The position numbers were made by a program, and so were the translations under genes. Below, one piece after another: positions 27,735 through 36,540 of a stretch of DNA of 64,000 nt. Numbering within the stretch: position 1 is the first letter of the stretch; the number at the start of each line of letters is the position of its first letter. The DNA comes from Pelagovum pacificum (GTDB lineage: Bacteria > Pseudomonadota > Alphaproteobacteria > Rhodobacterales > Rhodobacteraceae), in the NCBI RefSeq assembly GCF_016134045.1, contig NZ_CP065915.1, forward strand, positions 124,001-188,000, written 5' to 3'. The notes beneath the pieces are model-generated. The model saw only the letters and a program-made list of their open reading frames with translations. It was not told where the DNA came from and made no database searches.

Positions 27735-28493
27735 GTGAGCGCCCGCGTCGATCATATCCGTGGTTCGACCTTTCATGGCCGGAGAGGCGGGACGCGCAAT
27801 GCGTTCCGCTACGGGATCGACTACGTGCTCTGCGATGCGGAGAAGCCGCTGCGCACACCGGCGCTGTTCTCGCGCAATGGGCGCAACCTGTTTTCGCTGA
27901 GGGACCGCGACTTCGGCGGGCCGCCGGGCGAGGGCTCCGGGCCCGAATGGGTGCGGCGCACGCTCTCTGATCACGGGCTCGAGGCGCCGGTGAGGATCGA
28001 GCTTCTCGCGCAGCCGCGCGTTCTCGGACACCTGTTCAACCCGGTGAGCTTCTGGCTCTGCCGGGACGAGGCGGGCGCTTTGCGCACGGTGATCGCGGAG
28101 GTGACGAACACCTTCGGCGACCGCCATTCCTACCTCTGCCACCGCGAGGACCGCGGCGTCATCGGACCGACCGACCGGGTGCGGGCGACCAAGATCTTCC
28201 ACGTCTCTCCGTTCCAGCCGGTCGAAGGCGAATATACCTTCCGCTTCCGGATCGATCCGGGCGAGATCGACATCGTGATCGACTACCGCACCGGCGACGG
28301 CGGAGTCGTGGCGACGCTGACCGGCGCGCGGGTGCCGATGACCAACCGCACCATTCTCGGCGCCTGCCTGCGCCGGCCCTTCGGATCGCGGCGGGTGCTG
28401 GCGCTCATCCACTGGCAGGCGCTTCGCCTGTGGTGGAAACGTGCGCCCTACCGCCCAAGACCCGAGCCCCCGGCACAGGATGTCAGCCGATAG
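27735..28493 (+). CDS. DUF1365 family protein
   Basis: A 252-residue DUF1365 protein. Characteristic segments are GSTFHGRR, NAFRYGIDYVL, LGHLFNPVSFWLC, VIAEVTNTFGDRHSYL and KIFHVSPFQPVEGEYTFRF. The biochemical function is unknown, but the family travels with the amine-oxidase-like flavoprotein and cyclopropane-synthase-like methyltransferases in lipid modification clusters. I prefer the GTG at 27735, one base after the preceding stop; an ATG at 27699 would overlap the FAD gene by 35 nt. No methyltransferase follows here; the next gene, an SDR, begins 179 bp later. Confidence 0.87.
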   Translation: MSARVDHIRGSTFHGRRGGTRNAFRYGIDYVLCDAEKPLRTPALFSRNGRNLFSLRDRDFGGPPGEGSGPEWVRRTLSDHGLEAPVRIELLAQPRVLGHLFNPVSFWLCRDEAGALRTVIAEVTNTFGDRHSYLCHREDRGVIGPTDRVRATKIFHVSPFQPVEGEYTFRFRIDPGEIDIVIDYRTGDGGVVATLTGARVPMTNRTILGACLRRPFGSRRVLALIHWQALRLWWKRAPYRPRPEPPAQDVSR

Positions 28494-28672
28494 GCCGGCT
28501 GGCGGAAATCCGGACTGGACCCGGGGCGGTCATGGAACCGACACTGACGGGCGACATTCTGAAATGGATGGCCGCTGCGACGCGTAACCGCGGCGGATGA
28601 ATGAAATTTGCAATAGAGAGCTGCGGCTGGCGCCCTACATTGGTTCCCGACTGCATCTGAAGGAGGTCGAAC

Positions 28673-29413
28673 GTGAGAGATTGGCAGGGGAAGACGTACT
28701 GGATCGTCGGGGCGAGTGAAGGACTGGGCCGGGCACTGGCAATGACGCTGAGCCGCGTCGGGTGCGGGCTCGTGGTCTCGGCGCGCAGCTCGGACCGGCT
28801 CGACTCCCTCGTCGCCGAGCTTCCTGGACGCGCCCGTGCCGTCACGATCGACGTGAACGACCCCGAAAGCGTGAAGAAAGCCGCTGCCGACGTCGGCGAG
28901 ATCGACGGCCTCGTCTACCTTGCCGGGACCTACGACCCGATGAGCGCGACCGAATGGGACACCGAGAAGGTCGTCCAGATGATCGAGACGAACGTCGTCG
29001 GCGCGGTCCGCACGGTGGGTGCGGTGCTTCCGGACATGATCGCGAAGGACAAGGGGCATATCGTGCTGACCGGCTCGCTCGCCGGGTTCCGGGGGATGCC
29101 GGGCAGCATCGGCTACGGATCGTCGAAGTCCGCCATCATGACGCTGGCCGAGGGGATGTATATCGACCTCAAGGGCAGCAACGTCGAGGTTCAGGTCGTC
29201 AACCCGGGCTTCGTGAAGACCCGGCTCACCGACAAGAACGATTTCAAGATGCCGCAACTCATGGAGCCGGACGACGCAGCGCGGGAATATTTCGAGCACA
29301 TGAACTCTGACGAGTTCAAGAAGAGCTTCCCGTTCGCCTTCGGCACGGCGATCCGCCTCGGCCAGCTTCTGCCCGACTGGCTCTATTTCCCGCTCTTCAG
29401 CCGGAAGTCGTAA
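28673..29413 (+). CDS. Short-chain dehydrogenase/reductase
   Basis: A 246-residue classical SDR. It has the NAD(P)-binding GASEGLGRAL (residues 13-22), the catalytic Ser in LTGSLAG, and YGSSKSA with the Tyr-x3-Lys pair. The GTG at 28673 is set by a perfect AAGGAGG seven to eight bases ahead. A similar SDR belongs to the RpoE-controlled gene set of R. sphaeroides, so it may act with the FAD and DUF1365 genes on oxidised lipid; this is context only. Its 3' end overlaps the convergent saccharopine dehydrogenase-like gene by 17 nt. Confidence 0.88.
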   Translation: MRDWQGKTYWIVGASEGLGRALAMTLSRVGCGLVVSARSSDRLDSLVAELPGRARAVTIDVNDPESVKKAAADVGEIDGLVYLAGTYDPMSATEWDTEKVVQMIETNVVGAVRTVGAVLPDMIAKDKGHIVLTGSLAGFRGMPGSIGYGSSKSAIMTLAEGMYIDLKGSNVEVQVVNPGFVKTRLTDKNDFKMPQLMEPDDAAREYFEHMNSDEFKKSFPFAFGTAIRLGQLLPDWLYFPLFSRKS

Positions 29414-30461
29414 GTCCGTTTTCCGACAGGTGTGCGCGGAAGGTCTCTTCCGCGCGGGCCCAGACCCCGCCATCGTCCGTGCCGAGCGCGGCGAGGTGGG
29501 GCAGCAGGGCCGTGGCGAACTCCTCCGACGCTTCGCGGGGCAGGAGCGAGGGCAGGTTGTCGATCGCCATGATGTCGAGCGGCGGCTCCCCGTGCACGCG
29601 GAGCGCCGGGGCGTCCCAGCTTGTCACGTCACCGTAGAGCGGGATCGGGTTGTAGGGTGTGCCCGGGTCGCAGGCGACGTCGCCGATCACCCGCAGAGCG
29701 CGGTCGGTGGCGAGGATGTCCGGCCCCGCGAAGACCGGGACGCCCGGCATTGCGAGCACGGCGTTCACCAGTATCTCGTGACGGGCGACCTCGGGGAAGG
29801 GGCCGCCGGAGCGGGTCTCTTCCATGTCCCAGCGGGTCGGGCTGATGTTCAGGGCCCCGAACAGGTCCGCAGCGCCCATACCGACGCGGCCCTTCGCGCC
29901 GATGATGAGGGCGGCGGGCATGTCGCTGCCGAGCGCCCCGGCGACGTCCTCGCGCATGGTGGCGGAGTCCGCCCACGGGTTGAGCGCGTCGAGTGAAGTG
30001 CCGCGCTTCTGCGCTGCGTAGACCAGCAGGCTGACCGCAGCCCCGACATACCCCGCCCAATAGCCGAAGGCCGCGACGCGACGGCCAGTCCCATCGACCA
30101 GATATTCGAGGTCCAGAAGCGTGCCGCCGCCGTCCGCGAAGCGGGTGAGCACGGGAATCGCCCCCGGCTGACCCTTGTAGGCGTGGGCAAAGAAGATGTG
30201 GCGGTGCGTCAGGGGTGCATCGCTGTCGGGCAGTTCCTTCAGGCCGAGGATGATGGCGTCACGCGGCGCGTCTGGCCAGCTTCCGGTATCCGCGAGATCG
30301 CAGCCCGCGTCCGAATAGGCGGCATCGGAGATCACGCGGGTCGTGCTGCGCTCGACCGTGATGCGCGCGCCGTCGCGGATCAACTGAGCCGCCCCGTCGG
30401 GGAGGAGCGGTGTCCGGCGTTCGGTCGCGCGGGCCTCGGCCCGGAGCCAGATATGGGTCAT
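29397..30461 (-). CDS. Saccharopine dehydrogenase (lysine-forming)-like protein
   Basis: A 354-residue protein of the alanine dehydrogenase / lysine-forming saccharopine dehydrogenase group. It begins IWLRAEARATERRTPLLP, with the Arg and Lys region typical of this fold, and holds HIFFAHAYKGQ and a Rossmann segment ALIIGAKGRVGMGAADLFGA. In fungi the homologue (Lys1) interconverts saccharopine and lysine plus 2-oxoglutarate. Bacterial members without the rest of the aminoadipate route have uncertain substrates. It follows the histidine phosphatase gene by nine bases and is probably cotranscribed with it. Confidence 0.85.
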   Translation of the reverse strand: MTHIWLRAEARATERRTPLLPDGAAQLIRDGARITVERSTTRVISDAAYSDAGCDLADTGSWPDAPRDAIILGLKELPDSDAPLTHRHIFFAHAYKGQPGAIPVLTRFADGGGTLLDLEYLVDGTGRRVAAFGYWAGYVGAAVSLLVYAAQKRGTSLDALNPWADSATMREDVAGALGSDMPAALIIGAKGRVGMGAADLFGALNISPTRWDMEETRSGGPFPEVARHEILVNAVLAMPGVPVFAGPDILATDRALRVIGDVACDPGTPYNPIPLYGDVTSWDAPALRVHGEPPLDIMAIDNLPSLLPREASEEFATALLPHLAALGTDDGGVWARAEETFRAHLSENGLTTSG

Positions 30462-30470
30462 GTGCGGACC

Positions 30471-31115
30471 TCAGTAATGGGTGCGGGCGTCGACGCGATC
30501 GGCGCGTTCGAGATGCGGGATCGCGTTGAAGCCGGCCAGGATCGTCGCCTCGGGGCGGACATGCATCCGGTGGATCGAGCTGTTCCAGATCGGCAGCAAC
30601 ATCTGCGCCGTCCGGGCGAGGTCGAGGCCGAGCAGGTGGCGGATCGCCATGCCGATCACGCCGCCGGACGTGACGCAAAGGACGTTCACGCCTGGCTCCG
30701 CCGCTTCCATGATGACTGAGGTGACGCGGGCCTCGAAGCTCTCGAAGGTCTCGTTGCCCATGATGGCAGCCGCGTTCCACGCCTCGAGCACCTGCGGGAT
30801 GTGGGCGGCGAACTCGTCAGGCCCGGGTGCGGGCACGCCGAGCGTCTCCTGCAGCGCGCGGCTGAGGTTCAGGTAATCCATCTCGTTCAGGCGGGCGTCG
30901 GCCTCCGCGTCGGGGAAGCCCATCGCCTCGGCCGTGGCGCGGTGGCGCAAGAGCGTGCCGCTGAGGACGCGGTCGAAGGTCATGTCCTGCTCGCGCATCC
31001 ACTCGCCGAGCCACATCGCCTGCTGGCGGCCCAGGTCGGAGAGCCGGTCGTACCCCGCTTCATCGGTGGCGGAGGAATTGGCCTGTCCGTGCCGGACGAG
31101 GATGATGCTGCCCAT
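30471..31115 (-). CDS. Histidine phosphatase family protein
   Basis: A 214-residue member of the phosphoglycerate-mutase-like histidine phosphatase family. The phosphate-binding and catalytic LVRHGQ motif is at residues 7-12, and the second histidine may lie in the C-terminal SSIHRM. The usual GET/GES acidic motif is represented by GNETFESFEARV. Such enzymes remove phosphate from small molecules or proteins; the substrate is unknown. A GAGGTCGACATGGG start region gives a good ribosome-binding site. It is divergent from the formate dehydrogenase gene, with about 144 bp between. Confidence 0.87.
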   Translation of the reverse strand: MGSIILVRHGQANSSATDEAGYDRLSDLGRQQAMWLGEWMREQDMTFDRVLSGTLLRHRATAEAMGFPDAEADARLNEMDYLNLSRALQETLGVPAPGPDEFAAHIPQVLEAWNAAAIMGNETFESFEARVTSVIMEAAEPGVNVLCVTSGGVIGMAIRHLLGLDLARTAQMLLPIWNSSIHRMHVRPEATILAGFNAIPHLERADRVDARTHY

Positions 31116-31259
31116 GTCGACCTCCTGTCTGTCGGGGTCGGCTTAGTGCGGCGTCGCGCCCGCCGCAACCGGGGACGCTTTTGCGGGAGCGGCGGTCGCG
31201 CGCGGGCTTTGTCGGAGGCTCGCAACCGCGCTAGTGTCCCGACGAGCGGAGGAAATTCC

Positions 31260-34037
31260 ATGACCGACAGTATCCGATTCACCCTCGACGGCCGCGAGGT
31301 CGAGGCCGCGCCGGGGGAGACCATCTGGCAGGTCGCGAAGCGGGAAGGCACGACCATTCCGCACCTCTGCCACAAGGATGCGCCGGGCTATCGCTCGGAC
31401 GGCAACTGCCGCGCCTGCATGGTCGCGATCGACGGGGAACGGAACCTCGTCGCGTCCTGCATCCGCGAGCCGTCCGCCGACATGAAGGTCACCACCGGAG
31501 AGCCGCGTGAGGTGCAGGCTCGCAAGCTGGTGATGGAATTGCTGATGGCCGACCAGCCAGAGCGGGACGCGGCGCACGACCGGTCCTCGCACATGTGGGA
31601 GATGGCCGAAGCGCAGGGCGTGGAACAGAGCCGTTTCCCGTCGATGGATGCCGACCACGTGCCGCTTCTCGACGACAGCCACGTCGCGATGCGTGTGAAC
31701 CTCGATGCCTGCATCCAGTGCGGGCTTTGCGTCCGCGCCTGCCGCGAGGTGCAGGTCAACGACGTGATCGGCATGGCGGGCCGGGGGCACGAGGCCTTCC
31801 CGGTGTTCGACATGGACGACCCGATGGGCGCATCGACCTGCGTGGCCTGCGGCGAGTGCGTGCAGGCCTGTCCGACCGGCGCACTGATGCCGTCGAGCGT
31901 GCTGGACGAGCGCCAGATCGGTGACAGCGCCGACTATGATCGCGAGGTCGACAGCGTCTGCCCGTTCTGCGGCGTCGGCTGCCAGGTGTCGCTGAAGGTG
32001 AAGGACGACCGGATCGTCTATGTCGACGGCATCGACGGCCCCGCCAACGAAGGGCGGCTCTGCGTGAAGGGGCGCTTCGGCTTCGATTACATCCACCACC
32101 CGCACCGCCTGACCCGGCCGATGATCCGGCGCGAGGATGCGCCCGCGAAGGGGCTGAACGTCGATCCGGCAAACCCCTGGACCCACTTCCGCGAGGCGAC
32201 GTGGGACGAGGCGCTGGAGTTCGCTGCTGCCGGGCTGTCGTCGCTGAAGGCGGAGCGTGGCGGCAAGGCGGTGGCCGGGTTCGGCTCTGCCAAATGCACG
32301 AATGAAGAGGCCTATCTCTTCCAGAAGCTGATCCGGCAGGGCTTCGGGCACAACAACGTCGACCATTGCACGCGGCTTTGCCACGCCTCTTCGGTCGCGG
32401 CGCTGATGGAGAATGTCGGCTCCGCCGCCGTGACAGCGACGTTCAACCAGATCGAGAAGGCGGACGTCGCCATCGTCATCGGGGCCAACCCGGTGGAGAA
32501 CCATCCCGTCGCGGCGACCTACTTCAAGCAGTTCACCAAGCGCGGCGGCAAGCTCATCGTCATGGATCCGCGCGGCGTCGGGCTGCGGCGCTTCTCGTCG
32601 CACATGCTGCAGTTCCGGCCGGGGGCCGACGTGGCGCTGCTGAACTCGATCATGCACGTGATCGCGGAAGAGGGGCTTTACGATCAGCAATATATCGACG
32701 GCTACACCGAGAACTGGGAGGCGGAGAAGGCGCACCTCGCCGGGTTCCGCCCCGAGGACATGGAGAGCCTGACCGGGATCGACGCGGATACGATCCGCGA
32801 CGTGGCCCGGACCTTCGCCGGGGCGGAGAAGGGGATGATCTTCTGGGGCATGGGGATCAGCCAGCACATCCACGGCACCGACAACTCGCGCTGCCTGATC
32901 TCGCTGGCGCTGATGTGCGGGCATGTCGGGCGTGAGGGCACGGGTCTGCACCCGCTGCGCGGGCAGAACAACGTGCAGGGCGCGTCTGACGCCGGGCTGA
33001 TCCCGATGTTCCTGCCGGACTACCAGTCGGTGACGGACGACGGCGTCCGCTCCGCCTTCTCGGAGATCTGGCACTCGGGCGACTTCTCCGCCGAGAAGGG
33101 GCTGACGGTCACCGAGATCATGGATGCCGTGCACGACGGGCAGATCGCGGGGATGTATGTCCTCGGCGAGAACCCGGCGATGTCGGACCCGGATGTCGAC
33201 CATGCGCGCGACGCGCTCGCGAAGCTCGACCACCTCATCGTGCAGGACATCTTCCTGACCGAGACGGCGAACTATGCCGACGTGATCCTGCCCGCCTCGG
33301 CCTTCGCCGAGAAGACTGGGACCGTCACCAACACCAACCGGCAGGTCCAGATGGGTCGGCCCGCCGTCGCGCCGCCCGGCGAAGCCCGTGAGGACTGGCG
33401 GATCACAGTCGATCTCGCGAAGCGTATCGGACTGCCGTGGGACTACGGACACCCGTCCGAAATCTACGAGGAGATGGCGCGCGGGATGCGCTCGCTCGAC
33501 AATATCACCTGGGACCGGCTGGAGCGTGGGGCGGTCACCTACCCGTCGCTGTCGCCGGACGATCCCGGACAGCCGATCGTTTTCGGCGATGGCTTCCCGC
33601 GCGAGGGCGGACGGGCGAAGTTCACGCCGGCCAGTGTCATTCCACCGGACGAAGTCCCGGACACCGAGTATCCGATGGTGCTTACAACGGGGCGGCAGCT
33701 GGAGCATTGGCACACCGGGTCGATGACCCGGCGATCCCGTGTGCTGGACGCAGTGGAGCCTGAAGCGAACTGTTCCCTGCACCCGTCGACCCTGCGCAAG
33801 CTGGGCGTTGCGCCGGGGGACATGGTGCGTCTGAGCACGCGGCGCGGTTCGATCGAGATCATGGCGCGGGAAGATCGGGCTGTGTCGCCTGACATGGTGT
33901 TCCTGCCGTTCGCCTATGTCGAAGCAGCGGCAAACCTGCTGACGAACCCCGCGATCGACCCGTATGGCAAGATTCCCGAGTTCAAGTTCTCTGCCGTGAA
34001 GGTCGAAGCGGTCGGAAACAGCGTCGCGGCCGAGTAG
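31260..34037 (+). CDS. fdhF: Formate dehydrogenase alpha subunit, molybdopterin-dependent
   Basis: A 925-residue oxidoreductase of the NAD-linked formate dehydrogenase type. Domain order: an N-terminal NuoG-like 2Fe-2S domain (HLCHKDAPGYRSDGNCRAC), a ferredoxin-like pair of 4Fe-4S motifs (CIQCGLCVRAC and CVACGECVQACPTG), a further 4Fe-4S site (CPFCGVGC), then the molybdopterin domains and a C-terminal cofactor-binding domain. The active-site residue is C374 in TRLCHASSV, cysteine rather than selenocysteine. GGAGGAA precedes the ATG. The partner NADH-oxidising beta and gamma subunits and fdhD are not adjacent on either side, which is unusual for an fds-type operon, so the electron acceptor is unclear. 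Confidence 0.93.
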   Translation: MTDSIRFTLDGREVEAAPGETIWQVAKREGTTIPHLCHKDAPGYRSDGNCRACMVAIDGERNLVASCIREPSADMKVTTGEPREVQARKLVMELLMADQPERDAAHDRSSHMWEMAEAQGVEQSRFPSMDADHVPLLDDSHVAMRVNLDACIQCGLCVRACREVQVNDVIGMAGRGHEAFPVFDMDDPMGASTCVACGECVQACPTGALMPSSVLDERQIGDSADYDREVDSVCPFCGVGCQVSLKVKDDRIVYVDGIDGPANEGRLCVKGRFGFDYIHHPHRLTRPMIRREDAPAKGLNVDPANPWTHFREATWDEALEFAAAGLSSLKAERGGKAVAGFGSAKCTNEEAYLFQKLIRQGFGHNNVDHCTRLCHASSVAALMENVGSAAVTATFNQIEKADVAIVIGANPVENHPVAATYFKQFTKRGGKLIVMDPRGVGLRRFSSHMLQFRPGADVALLNSIMHVIAEEGLYDQQYIDGYTENWEAEKAHLAGFRPEDMESLTGIDADTIRDVARTFAGAEKGMIFWGMGISQHIHGTDNSRCLISLALMCGHVGREGTGLHPLRGQNNVQGASDAGLIPMFLPDYQSVTDDGVRSAFSEIWHSGDFSAEKGLTVTEIMDAVHDGQIAGMYVLGENPAMSDPDVDHARDALAKLDHLIVQDIFLTETANYADVILPASAFAEKTGTVTNTNRQVQMGRPAVAPPGEAREDWRITVDLAKRIGLPWDYGHPSEIYEEMARGMRSLDNITWDRLERGAVTYPSLSPDDPGQPIVFGDGFPREGGRAKFTPASVIPPDEVPDTEYPMVLTTGRQLEHWHTGSMTRRSRVLDAVEPEANCSLHPSTLRKLGVAPGDMVRLSTRRGSIEIMAREDRAVSPDMVFLPFAYVEAAANLLTNPAIDPYGKIPEFKFSAVKVEAVGNSVAAE

Positions 34038-34061
34038 CGTTGCAGTTGACGCAGCGTCCGG

Positions 34062-34103
34062 TTCCATCACAAAGACAAGAGGTTGCGTGATGGAAACGTT
34101 TTT
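34062..34103 (+). terminator. Possible terminator after the formate dehydrogenase gene
   Basis: Perfect nine-base arms (TTCCATCAC and GTGATGGAA) with a 16-base loop, followed closely by five T residues. It lies 25 bases after the stop codon. The loop is long and the stem AT-containing, so termination strength is uncertain. Confidence 0.45.
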
Positions 34104-34268
34104 CAGCCTCAAAGCCCTGTAAAAAAGGGGTTCTGGTGCTGCGGTGTGTCATTGCTGCACCCCCGTAGTGCAACTGCAGCGCCCGCAGGAACTGCTTATT
34201 CCGCCGCATGTTCCTATTTCGTCAGTCCGGCGGCACTGCACCGCCAAGGAACGAAAAAGGATACAAAG

Positions 34269-35102
34269 ATGCGGAAGATGACCAACATCGTGCTGTCCGC
34301 CTCCGCTCTCGCGATTGTCGCGGGCGGTGCGATGGCCCAAGACACTGTTTTCACCGGCGCGAACGCCGTCGAAGACCGTAACGAAGCGCTGAACGAGCAG
34401 ATCGAAGACGACTTCGAGCGGGACGTCGAGCCGTTCGGCAACGAAGGCCGTCCGCTCGGCTTCACCGGCTCCATGTCGCTGCGCGCTGCCACCTCGAACG
34501 GCAACACCGACAAGACCGACATCGGCATCGGCGCCAACTACGGCTTCTACGACGGCACGAACGGCTTCGAGACGCAGCTGTCCTACAGCTACGGTGAATC
34601 CGAAGGCACGCGGACCGAAGAGAGCCTGCTGTACGATCTCGAGTACACGCGTGACTTCTCGCCGCGCTTCTACGGCTACGCCAAGCTTCAGGGCTCGATC
34701 GACGAGTTCTCCAGCTTCGAGACCGACACGTTCGCCGGCTTCGGTGCGGGCTACCGCGTGATCGACACGGCCACGACCCAGTGGTCCGTCGCTGCCGGTC
34801 CCGGCTACCGCTTCGCCGAACTTTCGGACGTTGCCAGCACGGACTTCGAAGAAGCGGCCTTCTCCGTTTCGTCGAACTACATGAACCAGATCTCCGACGT
34901 CGTCGCCATCACGAACGACACGGACGTCATCACTTCCGAGTCCGACACGGTCGTCTACAACGACCTCGGCCTCAACGTCGCGATGACGAACACGCTGGCG
35001 CTGCGTACGAGCCTTCAGACCGAGTACCACTCCGACCCGCTGCCGGGTCTGGAAGACACCGATAACACCTACGGTGTGTCGCTGGTCTACTCGTTCGACT
35101 GA
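34269..35102 (+). CDS. DUF481 outer-membrane protein
   Basis: A 277-residue protein with a signal peptide ending at GGAMAQD. The rest is built of alternating strands rich in Tyr, Ser, Thr and Phe (GSMSLRAATSNGNTDKTDIGIGANYGF and similar runs), ending in VSLVYSFD with the terminal aromatic-plus-acid typical of outer-membrane barrels. It matches DUF481 (YdiY-like). The role is unknown; an acid- or salt-inducible barrel is the only experimental hint for the family. It has its own 231-bp upstream region and a strong terminator, so it is a single-gene unit. Codon use is strongly biased, suggesting high expression. Confidence 0.87.
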   Translation: MRKMTNIVLSASALAIVAGGAMAQDTVFTGANAVEDRNEALNEQIEDDFERDVEPFGNEGRPLGFTGSMSLRAATSNGNTDKTDIGIGANYGFYDGTNGFETQLSYSYGESEGTRTEESLLYDLEYTRDFSPRFYGYAKLQGSIDEFSSFETDTFAGFGAGYRVIDTATTQWSVAAGPGYRFAELSDVASTDFEEAAFSVSSNYMNQISDVVAITNDTDVITSESDTVVYNDLGLNVAMTNTLALRTSLQTEYHSDPLPGLEDTDNTYGVSLVYSFD

Positions 35103-35127
35103 TCCCGATATTTGCATTCCCGGGATC

Positions 35128-35163
35128 GAAGGCGGGGGCTTATGGCCCTCGCCTTCTTTTTTT
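35128..35163 (+). terminator. Rho-independent terminator of the DUF481 gene
   Basis: A 12-base-pair stem (GAAGGCGGGGGC paired with GCCCTCGCCTTC, one G-T wobble), a five-base loop TTATG and a run of nine T residues that begins at the stem end. It is the clearest intrinsic terminator in the window. Confidence 0.9.
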
Positions 35164-35255
35164 GTGCAGGCGCCGGGCGCACTAGGGGCAAGACGGCCGT
35201 GAGGCTTTGTTCACAGGGGCGCGGCTGATAGTCAGGGGGCCGGAGGTGCCCTGAC

Positions 35256-36458
35256 ATGATCGAACCCGACGTCGACCGTTTCCTCGCCGATCTTCGCCAT
35301 CTTAGGACCTTCGGGACCGCTGGCGTGCTGAAAGGCGTGTCGCGGCCCGCCTACGGCCGTCCCGACATCGAGGCGCGCGAGTGGCTGGCCGGGCGGATGC
35401 GCGAGGCGGGGCTGACGCCGCACTTCGACCCGATGGGCAACCTGTTCGGGCTCGGCGACGGGCCGGGGCTGCTGCTCGGGTCGCATTCCGACAGCCAGCC
35501 GGAGGGCGGGTGGCTCGACGGGGCGCTGGGCGTCATCGCCGGGCTGGAGGTCGTCCGCGCCGCACGGGAGGCGGGGATCACCAACCTGTCCTGCGTGTCC
35601 TTCCAGGACGAGGAGGGGATGTTCGGCGTGACCACGGGCAGCTCGGTCTGGGCGGGCCACCTGTCGCTGGAGGAGGCGGACAAGCTGACCGACGGCAATG
35701 GCGAGACGCTGGCCGACTCGCGGGCCCGGATGGCGCACCTTGCCGGGGACTTCCTGTCGCCGGACCAATTCACCGGGTTCCTGGAGATGCACATCGAGCA
35801 GGGACCGGTGCTCGACACCGAGGGCGGTACGGTCGCCGTCGTCAGCCATATCGTCGGAATCCGGGACATGCGGGTATCGCTCGCCGGGCAGCAGAACCAT
35901 GCGGGCACCACGCCGATGCGGTTGCGCCGGGATGCGTTCCAGGGACTGGCGGAGATCAATGCCAAGCTGGTCGAGCGGTTCGATGGCGTGGTCACGGCGC
36001 AGACGGTCTGGACGGTCGGGCGCGTGACGCTGCACCCGAACGCCGCGTCGATCGTGCCGGGCAAGGCGACCGTCTCGATCCAGTGGCGCGACAGCGAAAC
36101 AGCACGGCTGGCGGAGATGGAGCAGATCATCCGGACCACGGTGGAAGAGGTCGCCACCGCGCGCGGTTTGTCGTTCGAATTCGGGCCGATGTTGGGGCTT
36201 GATCCGGTCGACATGGACCGGGGTCTGCGCGATGCGCTGGAGGGCGCGGCAGAAGAGGTCGTGCCCGGTGATTGGCGGGTGATCCCGTCGGGCGCGCTGC
36301 ACGATTCGACGAACGTCGCGAAGCACTTGCCCGTTGCGATGCTGTTCGTGCCGTCGATCGGCGGCATCAGCCACGATTATGCCGAGGATACCGACGAGGC
36401 CGACCTTGCGGCGGGATTGCGGGTGCTGGCGCGGGCGGCGTCCCGGCTCATCGGCTGA
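35256..36458 (+). CDS. M20-family hydantoinase/carbamoylase-type amidohydrolase
   Basis: A 400-residue zinc hydrolase of the allantoate amidohydrolase / N-carbamoyl amino acid amidase branch. Metal-site segments are [38 protein letters not shown] and [11 protein letters not shown]; the dimerisation-domain NHAGTTPM also fits. Members cleave N-carbamoyl or ureido groups in purine, pyrimidine or hydantoin breakdown. Two positions differ slightly from the common pattern (HSD instead of HxDT, and SGALHDS for SGAGHDA). The gene has no catabolic neighbours that fix the substrate; the divergent-spaced tetR operon follows 82 bp downstream in the same direction. Confidence 0.9.
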   Translation: MIEPDVDRFLADLRHLRTFGTAGVLKGVSRPAYGRPDIEAREWLAGRMREAGLTPHFDPMGNLFGLGDGPGLLLGSHSDSQPEGGWLDGALGVIAGLEVVRAAREAGITNLSCVSFQDEEGMFGVTTGSSVWAGHLSLEEADKLTDGNGETLADSRARMAHLAGDFLSPDQFTGFLEMHIEQGPVLDTEGGTVAVVSHIVGIRDMRVSLAGQQNHAGTTPMRLRRDAFQGLAEINAKLVERFDGVVTAQTVWTVGRVTLHPNAASIVPGKATVSIQWRDSETARLAEMEQIIRTTVEEVATARGLSFEFGPMLGLDPVDMDRGLRDALEGAAEEVVPGDWRVIPSGALHDSTNVAKHLPVAMLFVPSIGGISHDYAEDTDEADLAAGLRVLARAASRLIG

Positions 36459-36513
36459 CCGGCGACGATCGGCTACGCCATCGCGCCGCCCGCCGTCTCG
36501 CGGTGCTTGCGTG

Positions 36514-36531
36514 ATACCGACCGACTGGTAT
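36514..36531. promoter_or_regulatory. Probable TetR-type operator
   Basis: An 18-bp imperfect palindrome with perfect outer arms (ATACC / GGTAT) and a GACCGACT core, nine bases before the tetR ATG. The ACCGACC/GGT elements resemble operators of TetR regulators such as NemR. Its location suggests autorepression of the tetR-GFA operon. Confidence 0.6.
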
Positions 36532-36540
36532 GTACGTGTC

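Noticed and set aside
32379..32381. Possible selenocysteine codon in the formate dehydrogenase
   Set aside because: The active-site codon is TGC (cysteine), not TGA, and the frame is open throughout.
31143..34112. 989-codon minus-strand open frame
   Set aside because: It lies opposite the formate dehydrogenase gene and has no recognisable domain; composition is that of a GC-rich shadow.
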